From: Sphingomonas sp.
GTDB taxonomy: Bacteria; Pseudomonadota; Alphaproteobacteria; Sphingomonadales; Sphingomonadaceae
NCBI RefSeq assembly: GCF_017745215.1
Contig: NZ_JAGHZV010000006.1
Span: 62,001 to 126,000, forward strand
DNA length: 64,000 nt
Direction of reading: 5' to 3'
In this document: piece by piece, positions 26,872 through 33,570 of the stretch
Numbering within the stretch: position 1 is the first letter of the stretch
Layout of the letters: each line of letters opens with the position of its first letter
Program-made: the position numbers and the translations under genes
The notes under the pieces: generated by a model
Databases searched by the model: none
What the model saw: only the letters and a program-made list of their open reading frames with translations
Told to the model about the DNA's origin: nothing

Positions 26872-27690
26872 ATGGCAACTGCTGCAGACACTATCGGTAT
26901 CGAGGCCAAGGGCGGCTGGACCGCGTTCGTCGATCGCTGGATCTACGTGTTCATGGCGGTGCTGTTCATCGCCACCGTCTTCGCGGGCTTCATCCCGCAT
27001 TCGATCAACATGCTCGGCGACGTCTCCGCCGGCAAGCGCCCGCCGCTGCCGCCGATCCTCCACATCCACGCCGCGCTGATGGGCAGCTGGCTGGTGCTGC
27101 TGCTCGTCCAGGCCACATTGATGGCGACCGGTCGCGACGGCTTCCACAAGCAGCTCGGCCTGCTCGCGATGATGCTCGCGCCGGCGATGGTGCTCGCGGG
27201 CTTCTTCCTGATCCCCACGATGGACGGCCAGGTCATCGACGGCATCCGCCACGCCCCGCCGCCGGTCGCCGCGCAGCTTCGCGCGGTGCTGCCGATCGTG
27301 CTCAACATCATGCTCGTCCAGATCCGCATCGGCGTCGAGTTCGCGATCCTGGTGGCGATCGGCCTCAGCGCCCGCCGTTTCGATTCGGACACGCACAAAA
27401 GGCTGATGTTCCTCGCGACCTCGGTCGCGCTGCCCGCGGCGACCGATCGCATCCCCTGGCTGCCCAGCAGCATCCCCGGCTCGGCGCTCACCGTCGAGCT
27501 CTGGCCGCTGCTGGTGCTCGCGCCGATGTTCGTTTGGGACCTGTTCCGGCTGAAGCGGATCCAGCGCGCCTATTGGATCTGGCTCGGCGTGATCCTGGTG
27601 CCGGGCATCCTGATGCACCTGCTGTGGAACGCGGCCGGCTGGCAACGCTTCGCGCTCAGCCTGCTCGGCGCGAGCGACATCGCGATCTGA
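26872..27690 (+). CDS. Polytopic membrane protein of unknown function
   Basis: 272 residues from the ATG at 26872, chosen because GGAGGGG precedes it; an ATG 45 bases earlier lacks a site. Seven hydrophobic stretches can be seen: VFMAVLFIATVFAGFIPH, LMGSWLVLLLVQATLMA, LGLLAMMLAPAMVLAGFFLI, VLPIVLNIMLVQIRIG, EFAILVAIGLS, LWPLLVLAPMFVWDLF and YWIWLGVILVPGILMHLLW. Several histidines lie near helix ends (HIHAALMGSW, FHKQLGLLA), so heme or metal binding is possible but unproven. Apparently a single-gene unit. Confidence 0.8.
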   Translation: MATAADTIGIEAKGGWTAFVDRWIYVFMAVLFIATVFAGFIPHSINMLGDVSAGKRPPLPPILHIHAALMGSWLVLLLVQATLMATGRDGFHKQLGLLAMMLAPAMVLAGFFLIPTMDGQVIDGIRHAPPPVAAQLRAVLPIVLNIMLVQIRIGVEFAILVAIGLSARRFDSDTHKRLMFLATSVALPAATDRIPWLPSSIPGSALTVELWPLLVLAPMFVWDLFRLKRIQRAYWIWLGVILVPGILMHLLWNAAGWQRFALSLLGASDIAI

Positions 27691-27727
27691 GGCAGGCGCC
27701 CAAACGCTGGTAGATTCTTCAAAATTC

Positions 27728-27833
27728 CGTCACCCCGGCCTTGTGCCGGGGCCCACCGCGCGGCGAGCGATGGAATCGAGGCAAAGGCCAGTCCGCGCGA
27801 CTGGGTGGGCCCCGGCACAAGGCCGGGGTGACG
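27728..27833. repeat. Variant intergenic palindrome (CACCCCGGCCTTGTGCC type)
   Basis: Two perfect 29-base inverted arms beginning CGTCACCCCGGCCTTGTG, with a 48-base spacer. The general plan (CGTCA + CCGG block, then GGGGCCCAC arm) parallels the CGTCATCCCGGC family, but the arm sequence differs, so it is a sister family. It sits between convergent genes. Confidence 0.85.
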
Positions 27834-27853
27834 AGAGATTGTACGGATCGGCC

Positions 27854-29047
27854 TCAGTAGAGCAAATACTTCCGCCGCGTCTCGTCCCAGGCCGTTTCGT
27901 CCGGCCGGGCGAGCGCGTCGAGGTCGCCTGCCTCGCCGCCGCCATCGACCCAGTCGCGCAGCCCCGTGCCGCCGTTGATCACGTCGATCGCCAGCTTGTC
28001 GAAGACGTACTCATAGGGGAAGTCGCGCCAGAGGTCGTAGCCCGGGTGGAGGTTGCGGATCGCGCGGAAGCCCGCCGCCTGCAACCGCCAGGGGCGGAAG
28101 CCGCCATGGTCGTACGCCGCGCCCTCGGCATGGATGAACACGCCTGAGCAGAGCTTGCCGACATGTTTGTGGAAGGTCGGCTGGAACCAGATATCCCTCA
28201 GCGTGCAGCCCGCCAGCCATTGCGGCGCGATCCGGTGCATCTCCGCGATCACGGCCTTGGCGTCGATGTCGGGTGCGCCGAACAATTCGAGCGGCCGCGT
28301 CGTCCCGCGCCCTTCGGAGAGCGTCGTCCCCTCGAGCATCACCGTGCCGGCATAGGCGCGCGCCATGTTGACGTTGGCGGCGTTGGGGCTCGGGTTGATC
28401 CAGACCCGCTCGGGCGGCCAGCCCCAGCCGGGGCCTTCCGCGGGCTGCCACCCCTCCATCGCCACCACATGATAGTCGACGTCGAGCTTGAAGTGATCGA
28501 TGAACCAGGCGCCCATCTCGCCCAGCGTCATGCCGTGGCGCATCGGCATCGGCCCCGCGCCGACGAAGCTCTCCCAGCCCGGCAGCAGCGCCGTCCCTTC
28601 GACCGGCCGCCCGGCGGGATTGGGCCGGTCGAGCACCCACACGCTCTTGCCATGCTGCGCCGCGGCCTCGAGCACGTAGAGCAAGGTCGTCACGAAGGTG
28701 TAGATGCGGCAGCCCACGTCCTGGAGGTCGACGAGCATCACGTCGAAGGTGTGCATCGACTGGCCGGTCGGCCGCCGCACCTCGCCGTAGAGGCTGAACA
28801 CCGGCATGCCATAGGTCGGGTCGGTGAAGTCGGGCGACTCCATCATATTGTCCTGCAGGTCGCCGCGCACGCCGTGCTGCGGGCCGAACACCGCCGAGAT
28901 GTTGACGCCGGCCGCGACCAGCGCGTCGAGCGAATGGGTGAGGTCCGCCGTCACTGAAGCCGGGTGCGCGAGCAGCGCGACGCGGCGGCCCTCCAGCGGC
29001 TTGCGAAGGTCAGGGTCGGCGAGCAGGCGATCGATACCGAAGAGCAT
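27854..29047 (-). CDS. NamZ-type exo-beta-N-acetylmuramidase family (DUF1343) protein
   Basis: 397 residues. The DUF1343 layout is clear: VALLAHPASVTADLTHSLDA, ISAVFGPQHGVRGDLQDNM, MPVFSLYGEVRRPT, FDVMLVDLQDVGCRIYTFV, LDRPNPAGRPVEG, MPMRHGMTLGEMGAWF and AYAGTVMLEGTTLSEGRGTT. The characterised relative NamZ removes terminal MurNAc from peptidoglycan fragments. With the ATG at 29047 the protein starts MLFGIDRLLADPDLRKPL and has no signal peptide. An open frame extends upstream but reads as arginine-rich non-protein. A cytoplasmic muropeptide-recycling role would fit. A structured leader candidate lies ahead of it. Confidence 0.86.
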   Translation of the reverse strand: MLFGIDRLLADPDLRKPLEGRRVALLAHPASVTADLTHSLDALVAAGVNISAVFGPQHGVRGDLQDNMMESPDFTDPTYGMPVFSLYGEVRRPTGQSMHTFDVMLVDLQDVGCRIYTFVTTLLYVLEAAAQHGKSVWVLDRPNPAGRPVEGTALLPGWESFVGAGPMPMRHGMTLGEMGAWFIDHFKLDVDYHVVAMEGWQPAEGPGWGWPPERVWINPSPNAANVNMARAYAGTVMLEGTTLSEGRGTTRPLELFGAPDIDAKAVIAEMHRIAPQWLAGCTLRDIWFQPTFHKHVGKLCSGVFIHAEGAAYDHGGFRPWRLQAAGFRAIRNLHPGYDLWRDFPYEYVFDKLAIDVINGGTGLRDWVDGGGEAGDLDALARPDETAWDETRRKYLLY

Positions 29048-29104
29048 GGACGCTTGCTGGCGGGAGTCGCGATTCGGCGCAAGCCGGAAGCGCAAGCGCC
29101 TAGG

Positions 29105-29225
29105 GGCTCTGCACCCCCGCGCTGGCAGACTGGCGAGGAGCAAGAGCAGCCTTACCAAGTGGGACAGTGGAGGTCATAGCGGCCCTGCTCCTCGCCCCCG
29201 CGGGCCTTACCCGGCCCGTCGCTCT
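29105..29225 (-). ncRNA. Candidate structured RNA or 5' leader upstream of the namZ-like gene
   Basis: The spacer carries nested complementarity unlike its surroundings. A perfect 11-base stem (29132-29142 with 29186-29196, GGCGAGGAGCA/TGCTCCTCGCC) is enclosed by a six-base stem (29116-29121 with 29199-29204) across an asymmetric bulge. A competing hairpin, CGGGCC/GGCCCG at 29201-29218, shares bases with the outer stem. On the minus strand GGTAAGGC occurs twice, at about 29149-29156 and 29204-29211. A sigma-70-like promoter points into it. No U-tract is seen. It fits none of the RNA families I can recall (SRP, RNase P, tmRNA and 6S were considered). Confidence 0.4.
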
Positions 29226-29231
29226 GGTCAC

Positions 29232-29260
29232 AGCTAACCTCAGTAAAGAAAGAAGGTCAA
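29232..29260 (-). promoter_or_regulatory. Predicted sigma-70-type promoter reading toward the namZ-like gene
   Basis: Read on the minus strand: TTGACC, a 17-base spacer, TTAGCT. Transcription would start near 29225, about 178 bases before the namZ-like ATG, leaving room for the structured segment. It lies just behind the stop of the DOMON-like gene, which runs the same way. Confidence 0.45.
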
Positions 29261-29274
29261 CACGCTGATTATAT

Positions 29275-29820
29275 TCATTTTGGCGAAGGCAAGGCGATCG
29301 TCATGCAGGCGCGGTCGTGGAAGTCGGGGGTTTCCGTAGCGTGAACCGCGGCCCACCAGCTCCTGGTGCCGTCCTTCTCCTCGATCACCGTCGTGAAGTT
29401 GAGCGTCTTGCCGTCGAACGGCAGGGGCAGCTCGGCGATCAGCACGAAGCTGCTCTTCCCCTGGAAACGCGCGATGGTGACCGGCCCATCGAGCGCGAGG
29501 TCGTGCATCGCCTCGCGATAGCCGGTGAAGCCATAGGCCGCCCAGTCGCCCGAGGGCGCGAGGTTGAACTCCTGATATTCGGCCTCGCCGGGGATGCCCG
29601 CGAACAGTTCGAAGCAGCTCGTCTGCCAAAGCCCGTCGCGCCGCTCGGGCGCCGCCGCCCTGGCCGCGAGGCTGATCGCGTCGACCTCACCCGTGACCGC
29701 ATATTGCACTGCCCAGCCGCCTTCGGGCCGAAGCATGATCCCGGCCTCGATCTCGATCTTCGCCTTCGGCGGCGCCGAAGGATGCGGGGCGAGCGCCCGA
29801 GTGGCGAGGATGAGGGTCAT
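29275..29820 (-). CDS. DOMON-like domain protein
   Basis: 181 residues from the ATG at 29820, with a textbook AAAGGAG eight bases upstream; an in-frame ATG further up has no such site. The sequence matches the small DOMON-like family of cyanobacteria and sphingomonads: GLWQTSCFELFAGIPG, YQEFNLAPSGDWAAYGFTGY and VTIARFQGKSSFVLIAELPL, ending in HDRACMTIALP. DOMON folds are beta sandwiches that bind heme or sugars. No signal peptide and no obvious heme ligand pair, so ligand and role are open. Confidence 0.82.
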   Translation of the reverse strand: MTLILATRALAPHPSAPPKAKIEIEAGIMLRPEGGWAVQYAVTGEVDAISLAARAAAPERRDGLWQTSCFELFAGIPGEAEYQEFNLAPSGDWAAYGFTGYREAMHDLALDGPVTIARFQGKSSFVLIAELPLPFDGKTLNFTTVIEEKDGTRSWWAAVHATETPDFHDRACMTIALPSPK

Positions 29821-29871
29821 TCGGTCTCCTTTGGGCGCACGCTTAGAATTGGTCCGCCCGGGATTATCAAC

Positions 29872-29953
29872 CGTCATCCCGGCGAAAGCCGGGACCCAGG
29901 GCCGCGAGCGATGTCCTGCTTGGCCCTGGGTCCCGGCTTTCGCCGGGATGACG
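29872..29953. repeat. Long-form intergenic palindrome, forward orientation
   Basis: Two perfect 32-base arms (CGTCATCCCGGCGAAAGCCG then GGACCCAGGGCC, and the reverse complement) around the 18-base loop GCGAGCGATGTCCTGCTT. This is the best-preserved copy in the window and gives the reference orientation of the loop core GCGATGTCCT. Confidence 0.92.
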
Positions 29954-30042
29954 ATTCAAGTTGATGGAAGGCGAGTCTATCAACGGACGGCTTGGCGGCA
30001 AGCATTGGCCTTCCCCGTCATTTCCCCCTAAAGCCCGCCGCC

Positions 30043-31665
30043 ATGCTCCGCCTCTCCGGCCTTTCGCTCCCGCTCGACCATCCGGCCGATGCGATCGCCC
30101 CCGCGATCTGCACGCGCCTCGAGATCGCGCCTGCCGAACTCAAGGGCTACACCCTCTATCGCCGCGGCAACGATGCCCGCCGGCGCAACGCGATCCAGCT
30201 CGTCTACACCTTCGACGTCGAGCTCACCGACGAGGCCCAGGTCCTTGCCCGCTTCGCCGACGACAAGGACGTCCGCCCCACTCCCGACATGACCTGGCGC
30301 GCGCGCGTCCACGCCCCGGAGCGCTGGAACGGCCTGCGCCCCGTCGTGATCGGCGCCGGCCCCTGCGGGCTCTTCGCGGGCTTGGTCCTCGCGCAGATGG
30401 GCTTCAAGCCGATCATCCTCGATCGCGGCAAGATCGTGCGCGAGCGGACCAGGGACACTTGGGGCCTTTGGCGCCGCGGCGTGCTCAACCCTGACAGCAA
30501 CGTCCAGTTCGGCGAGGGCGGCGCGGGCACCTTTTCCGACGGCAAGCTCTATTGCCGCGTCAAGGACCCCCGCTTTCTCGGCCGCAAGGTGCTCGAGGAG
30601 TTCGTGAAGGCCGGCGCGCCTGACGACATCCTGTGGGAAGCGCATCCCCATATCGGCACCTTCCGCCTCGTCACCATGGTCGAGAGCCTGCGCGAGACGA
30701 TCGAGGCGCTCGGCGGCGAATATCGCTGGCAGACCCGCGTCGACGACCTCGAGCTCGTGCCGCTGCCCGACGGCCGCCAGCGCATACGCGGCGTCCACCT
30801 CCACGACGGAAGCTTCCTCGAGACCGGCCATGTCGTGATGGCCGTGGGTCACAGCGCCCGGCCGACCTTCGAGATGCTCCACCGTCGCGGCGTCCATATC
30901 GAGGCCAAGCCCTTCGCGATCGGCGTGCGCATCGAGCATCCGCAGAGCTGGATCGACCAGGCACGCTTCGGCAGGTGCGCGAAACACCCCGATCTCGGCG
31001 CCGCCGCCTACAGCCTCGTCCACCACGCCTCGAACGGCCGCAGCGTCTACAGCTTCTGCATGTGCCCCGGCGGCCGCGTCGTCGCCGCGACGAGCGAGGA
31101 AGGCCGCGTCGTCACCAACGGCATGAGCCAATATTCGCGCGCCGAGTTCAACGCCAATTCCGGCCTTGTCGTCGCGATCGATCCGGCGCGCGACTTTCCC
31201 GGCGGGCCGCTCGCCGGCATCGCGCTCCAGCGCCATTGGGAGGACCAGGCGTTCCTGGCAGGCGGCTCCAACTACCACGCTCCTGGCCAGAAGGTCGGCG
31301 ACCTGCTCGCCGGCCGCGCCTCGGCCGCGCTCGGCGAAGTCATCCCCAGCTACAAGCCCGGCGTGACGATGACCGACCTGTCGCGCTGCCTCCCCGGCTT
31401 CGTGATCGAGGCGTTCCGCGAGGCCTTGCCCGTCTTCGGCCGCCAGATCGCACGCTACGACCATCCCGACGCGGTGATGACCGGCGTCGAGACGCGCACC
31501 AGCTCGCCGGTGCGCATCACGCGCGGCAAGGACCTGCAGAGCCTCAACGTCGAGGGCCTCTATCCGGGCGGCGAAGGCGCGGGCTATGCGGGCGGCATCC
31601 TCTCGGCCGCGATCGACGGGATCAAGCTGGCCGAAGCCGTGGCGCATAACCTTGTCCCGGCCTGA
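30043..31665 (+). CDS. NAD(P)/FAD-dependent oxidoreductase (COG2509-type)
   Basis: 540 residues from the ATG at 30043. An N-terminal extension of about 90 residues (LRLSGLSLPLDHPADAIAPA, YTLYRRGNDARRRNAIQLVY) precedes the FAD-binding fold: VVIGAGPCGLFAGLVLAQMG, then GEGGAGTFSDGKLYCRVKD, VMAVGHSARPTFEML and a C-terminal YPGGEGAGYAGGILSAAIDG. This is the uncharacterised dehydrogenase family found widely in bacteria with unknown substrate. The flavin-binding glycines are intact. It follows the palindrome by 89 bases. Confidence 0.88.
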   Translation: MLRLSGLSLPLDHPADAIAPAICTRLEIAPAELKGYTLYRRGNDARRRNAIQLVYTFDVELTDEAQVLARFADDKDVRPTPDMTWRARVHAPERWNGLRPVVIGAGPCGLFAGLVLAQMGFKPIILDRGKIVRERTRDTWGLWRRGVLNPDSNVQFGEGGAGTFSDGKLYCRVKDPRFLGRKVLEEFVKAGAPDDILWEAHPHIGTFRLVTMVESLRETIEALGGEYRWQTRVDDLELVPLPDGRQRIRGVHLHDGSFLETGHVVMAVGHSARPTFEMLHRRGVHIEAKPFAIGVRIEHPQSWIDQARFGRCAKHPDLGAAAYSLVHHASNGRSVYSFCMCPGGRVVAATSEEGRVVTNGMSQYSRAEFNANSGLVVAIDPARDFPGGPLAGIALQRHWEDQAFLAGGSNYHAPGQKVGDLLAGRASAALGEVIPSYKPGVTMTDLSRCLPGFVIEAFREALPVFGRQIARYDHPDAVMTGVETRTSSPVRITRGKDLQSLNVEGLYPGGEGAGYAGGILSAAIDGIKLAEAVAHNLVPA

Positions 31666-31741
31666 GCACCCCGGCGCTTGATACTGATATGAAACGACAT
31701 TCCTGCACGCCGGCGCTTGATCGCGACCGTCCAATGCGCGA

Positions 31742-32677
31742 ATGAGCCGGCCGATGACCGCCGCGATCAGCCGCCCCAGGGGCCCGACCCGTCTCGTCGC
31801 TCGCCAGGTCTCAGAGCTGCTGCTGACGCGCGCCGGGCGCTGGCAGCCGCTGGTTCCGCACGAGCGGATCGCCGCGATCGTCTTCGCCTCGGCGCTCGGC
31901 GCCACCCTCGCCCACCACCCCTTCCGCGACGCCGAATCCGGCCGCTGGATCGGGATCGAGGCAGCCAACCGCCTCGGCCGCCCCGTCAGCGGCGCCGCCA
32001 TCGCCGAGTCGATGGGCCTGCCGCACACCAATGTCCGCCGCCGGGCCGCCGAACTGGTCGACGCCGGGCTGCTGATCCGCGAGGCCGCTGGCTTCCGCAT
32101 CGCCGAGCGATTCCTCGCGGACGAGCGATTCGGCCCGGCCGCGGCCGAGGACGTCGCGGCCCTGACCCACAGCCTCTCCGCGCTCGCCGACGCCGGCTAC
32201 GCCCCCGCCGCCCGCGCGCTCGACGCCGGCTTCTCCGTGCTGCCCGATGGCGTGGTCGGGCGCTTGCTCGTCGCCTTCACGCTGCGTGCGCTCGAGACGT
32301 TCACCGAACTCTACGGCGACGTTACCAGCGGCACGATCGTCGCGGCGATCGTCGCCGCCAACGTCCGCCAGGTGACCGGCGACCCGCGCCTCGCCGAACG
32401 CTATGCCGAGGAGGATATGCCACTCCCCGACAGCCTGCGCGAGCCGATCGGCCTGCGCCCGCTCGCCCGCGCGATCGACATCCCCTTCGAAACCGTGCGC
32501 CGCCGCGTGAACGCGCTCGTCGCCGAGGAGGTCGTCGCCTGGAAGGACGCCGGGGTGATCGTCCCCACCCACGTCCTGCTCGACGAGCGGCTGCTCGAGA
32601 ACAACCGCCGAATCATGGCGCATTTCGAGCAGCTGCTGAACACGCTCGTCACCCTCGCCGCCGAGGCGCATCGCTGA
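31742..32677 (+). CDS. Double winged-helix DNA-binding protein
   Basis: 311 residues with two helix-turn-helix segments of the same style. One is near residue 80-115 (SGAAIAESMGLPHTNVRRRA, then AELVDAGLLIREAAGF) and one near 238-275 (LARAIDIPFETVRRRVNALV, then AEEVVAWKDAGVIV). In both, the recognition helix ends in VRRR, as if from a duplication. The stretch between is helical and hydrophobic in places. No ligand domain is recognised. Probably a transcription regulator that binds as a bipartite unit (inference); targets unknown. Confidence 0.72.
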   Translation: MSRPMTAAISRPRGPTRLVARQVSELLLTRAGRWQPLVPHERIAAIVFASALGATLAHHPFRDAESGRWIGIEAANRLGRPVSGAAIAESMGLPHTNVRRRAAELVDAGLLIREAAGFRIAERFLADERFGPAAAEDVAALTHSLSALADAGYAPAARALDAGFSVLPDGVVGRLLVAFTLRALETFTELYGDVTSGTIVAAIVAANVRQVTGDPRLAERYAEEDMPLPDSLREPIGLRPLARAIDIPFETVRRRVNALVAEEVVAWKDAGVIVPTHVLLDERLLENNRRIMAHFEQLLNTLVTLAAEAHR

Positions 32678-32853
32678 CCCTTCCTGTGCCACAAGGAACC
32701 AGCTGACCCATTTCGGCGGGCGGCCGCGTTGCCGCGCCCCTTAACGCTCCGTTAGGGAACCCCTGCCGCCGATCAGCGACTCGTAACTGATTGGTATCAA
32801 ATCACTAATGCTCCCGGGATCATCGATTCCGGGGCGCCCTGGGGGTATCGGAA

Positions 32854-33468
32854 ATGAAATTTGCTGCTGCCGCGATCGCGGCCCTTCTCTGCGCGACTCC
32901 GGCGTGCGCGACCTCGCTCGACTTCACCTCGATCGCGTCCGGCACCACGCTCGCCAACGGCCAGAGCGTCACGCTCGGCGACTTCATCCTCAAGAACATC
33001 GGCGGCCAGACCGGGGTGTTCTTCAACGGCGCCGACGGCTCGATCGCGTTCGGCGACGACCAGACGCTCACTTCCGCGGGCAGCCTCTTCACGCTCACGC
33101 GCGTCGGCGGCGGCCTGTTCGACGTCAACTCGGTGGTGTTCGCGCTCAGCGCCGGCGCCAGCGGCCGCACCGACCTGTTCGACTACAGCCACCGGATCCA
33201 GATCACCTCGGATGGGCAGAGCACCACCGGCACCACGGCAATGCAGGGCATCGACTCGCTCTACATCGACTTGTTCTCGAACGCCGGCTCGGTCGGCATC
33301 CGCAACTTCGACCTCACGCCCGTGGGCCCCTCCGGCGGCTCGGGCGGCTCGGGTGTCGGCGCGGTGCCCGAGCCGGCGACCTGGGCGATGATGCTCGGCG
33401 GCTTCGGCATCGTCGGCTTCGCGATGCGCCGCCGCCACAAGCCCCGGACCAGCGTTACCTACGCCTGA
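32854..33468 (+). CDS. PEPxxWA-CTERM sorting-domain protein
   Basis: 204 residues. Signal peptide FAAAAIAALLCATPACA, a beta-rich middle (LTLGDFILKNIGGQTGVFF-like and RIQITSDGQSTTGTT), a Gly/Ser linker (SGGSGGSGVG) and the C-terminal sorting signal VPEPATWAMMLGGFGIVGFA followed by MRRRHK. This tripartite tail predicts handling by an exosortase and surface or matrix placement. The PEPxxWA form is common in Sphingomonas. Preceded by a GGGGTATCGGAA site and closed by a strong hairpin. Confidence 0.9.
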   Translation: MKFAAAAIAALLCATPACATSLDFTSIASGTTLANGQSVTLGDFILKNIGGQTGVFFNGADGSIAFGDDQTLTSAGSLFTLTRVGGGLFDVNSVVFALSAGASGRTDLFDYSHRIQITSDGQSTTGTTAMQGIDSLYIDLFSNAGSVGIRNFDLTPVGPSGGSGGSGVGAVPEPATWAMMLGGFGIVGFAMRRRHKPRTSVTYA

Positions 33469-33482
33469 TCCATCGCAGGCGT

Positions 33483-33512
33483 GAGCCGCCGGCCGGGCGA
33501 GGCCGGCGGCTC
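33483..33512. terminator. Strong hairpin after the PEP-CTERM gene
   Basis: GAGCCGCCGGCC and GGCCGGCGGCTC form a perfect 12-base stem with a GGGCGA loop, 15 bases after the stop codon. No U-tract follows. Likely ends the monocistronic PEP-CTERM message before the ABC-F gene. Confidence 0.65.
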
Positions 33513-33570
33513 GAACCTGCCAGGCCAAGACGCTTGGGACCGGCGCGCTCCCCTGCTAGGGGGCGCCCAC

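Noticed and set aside
27854..29158. Longer start for the NamZ-like protein at 29158
   Set aside because: The extra 37 residues are Arg-rich and read through the structured spacer; there is no ribosome site.
29105..29225. Identification of the structured spacer as RNase P RNA, SRP RNA, tmRNA or 6S RNA
   Set aside because: The signature sequences I know for the first three (for example GAGGAAAGTCCGGG, the GGAAGGGAGCAGCC loop and a T-arm with tag codons) are absent, and I cannot align it to 6S RNA. Left as an unnamed candidate.
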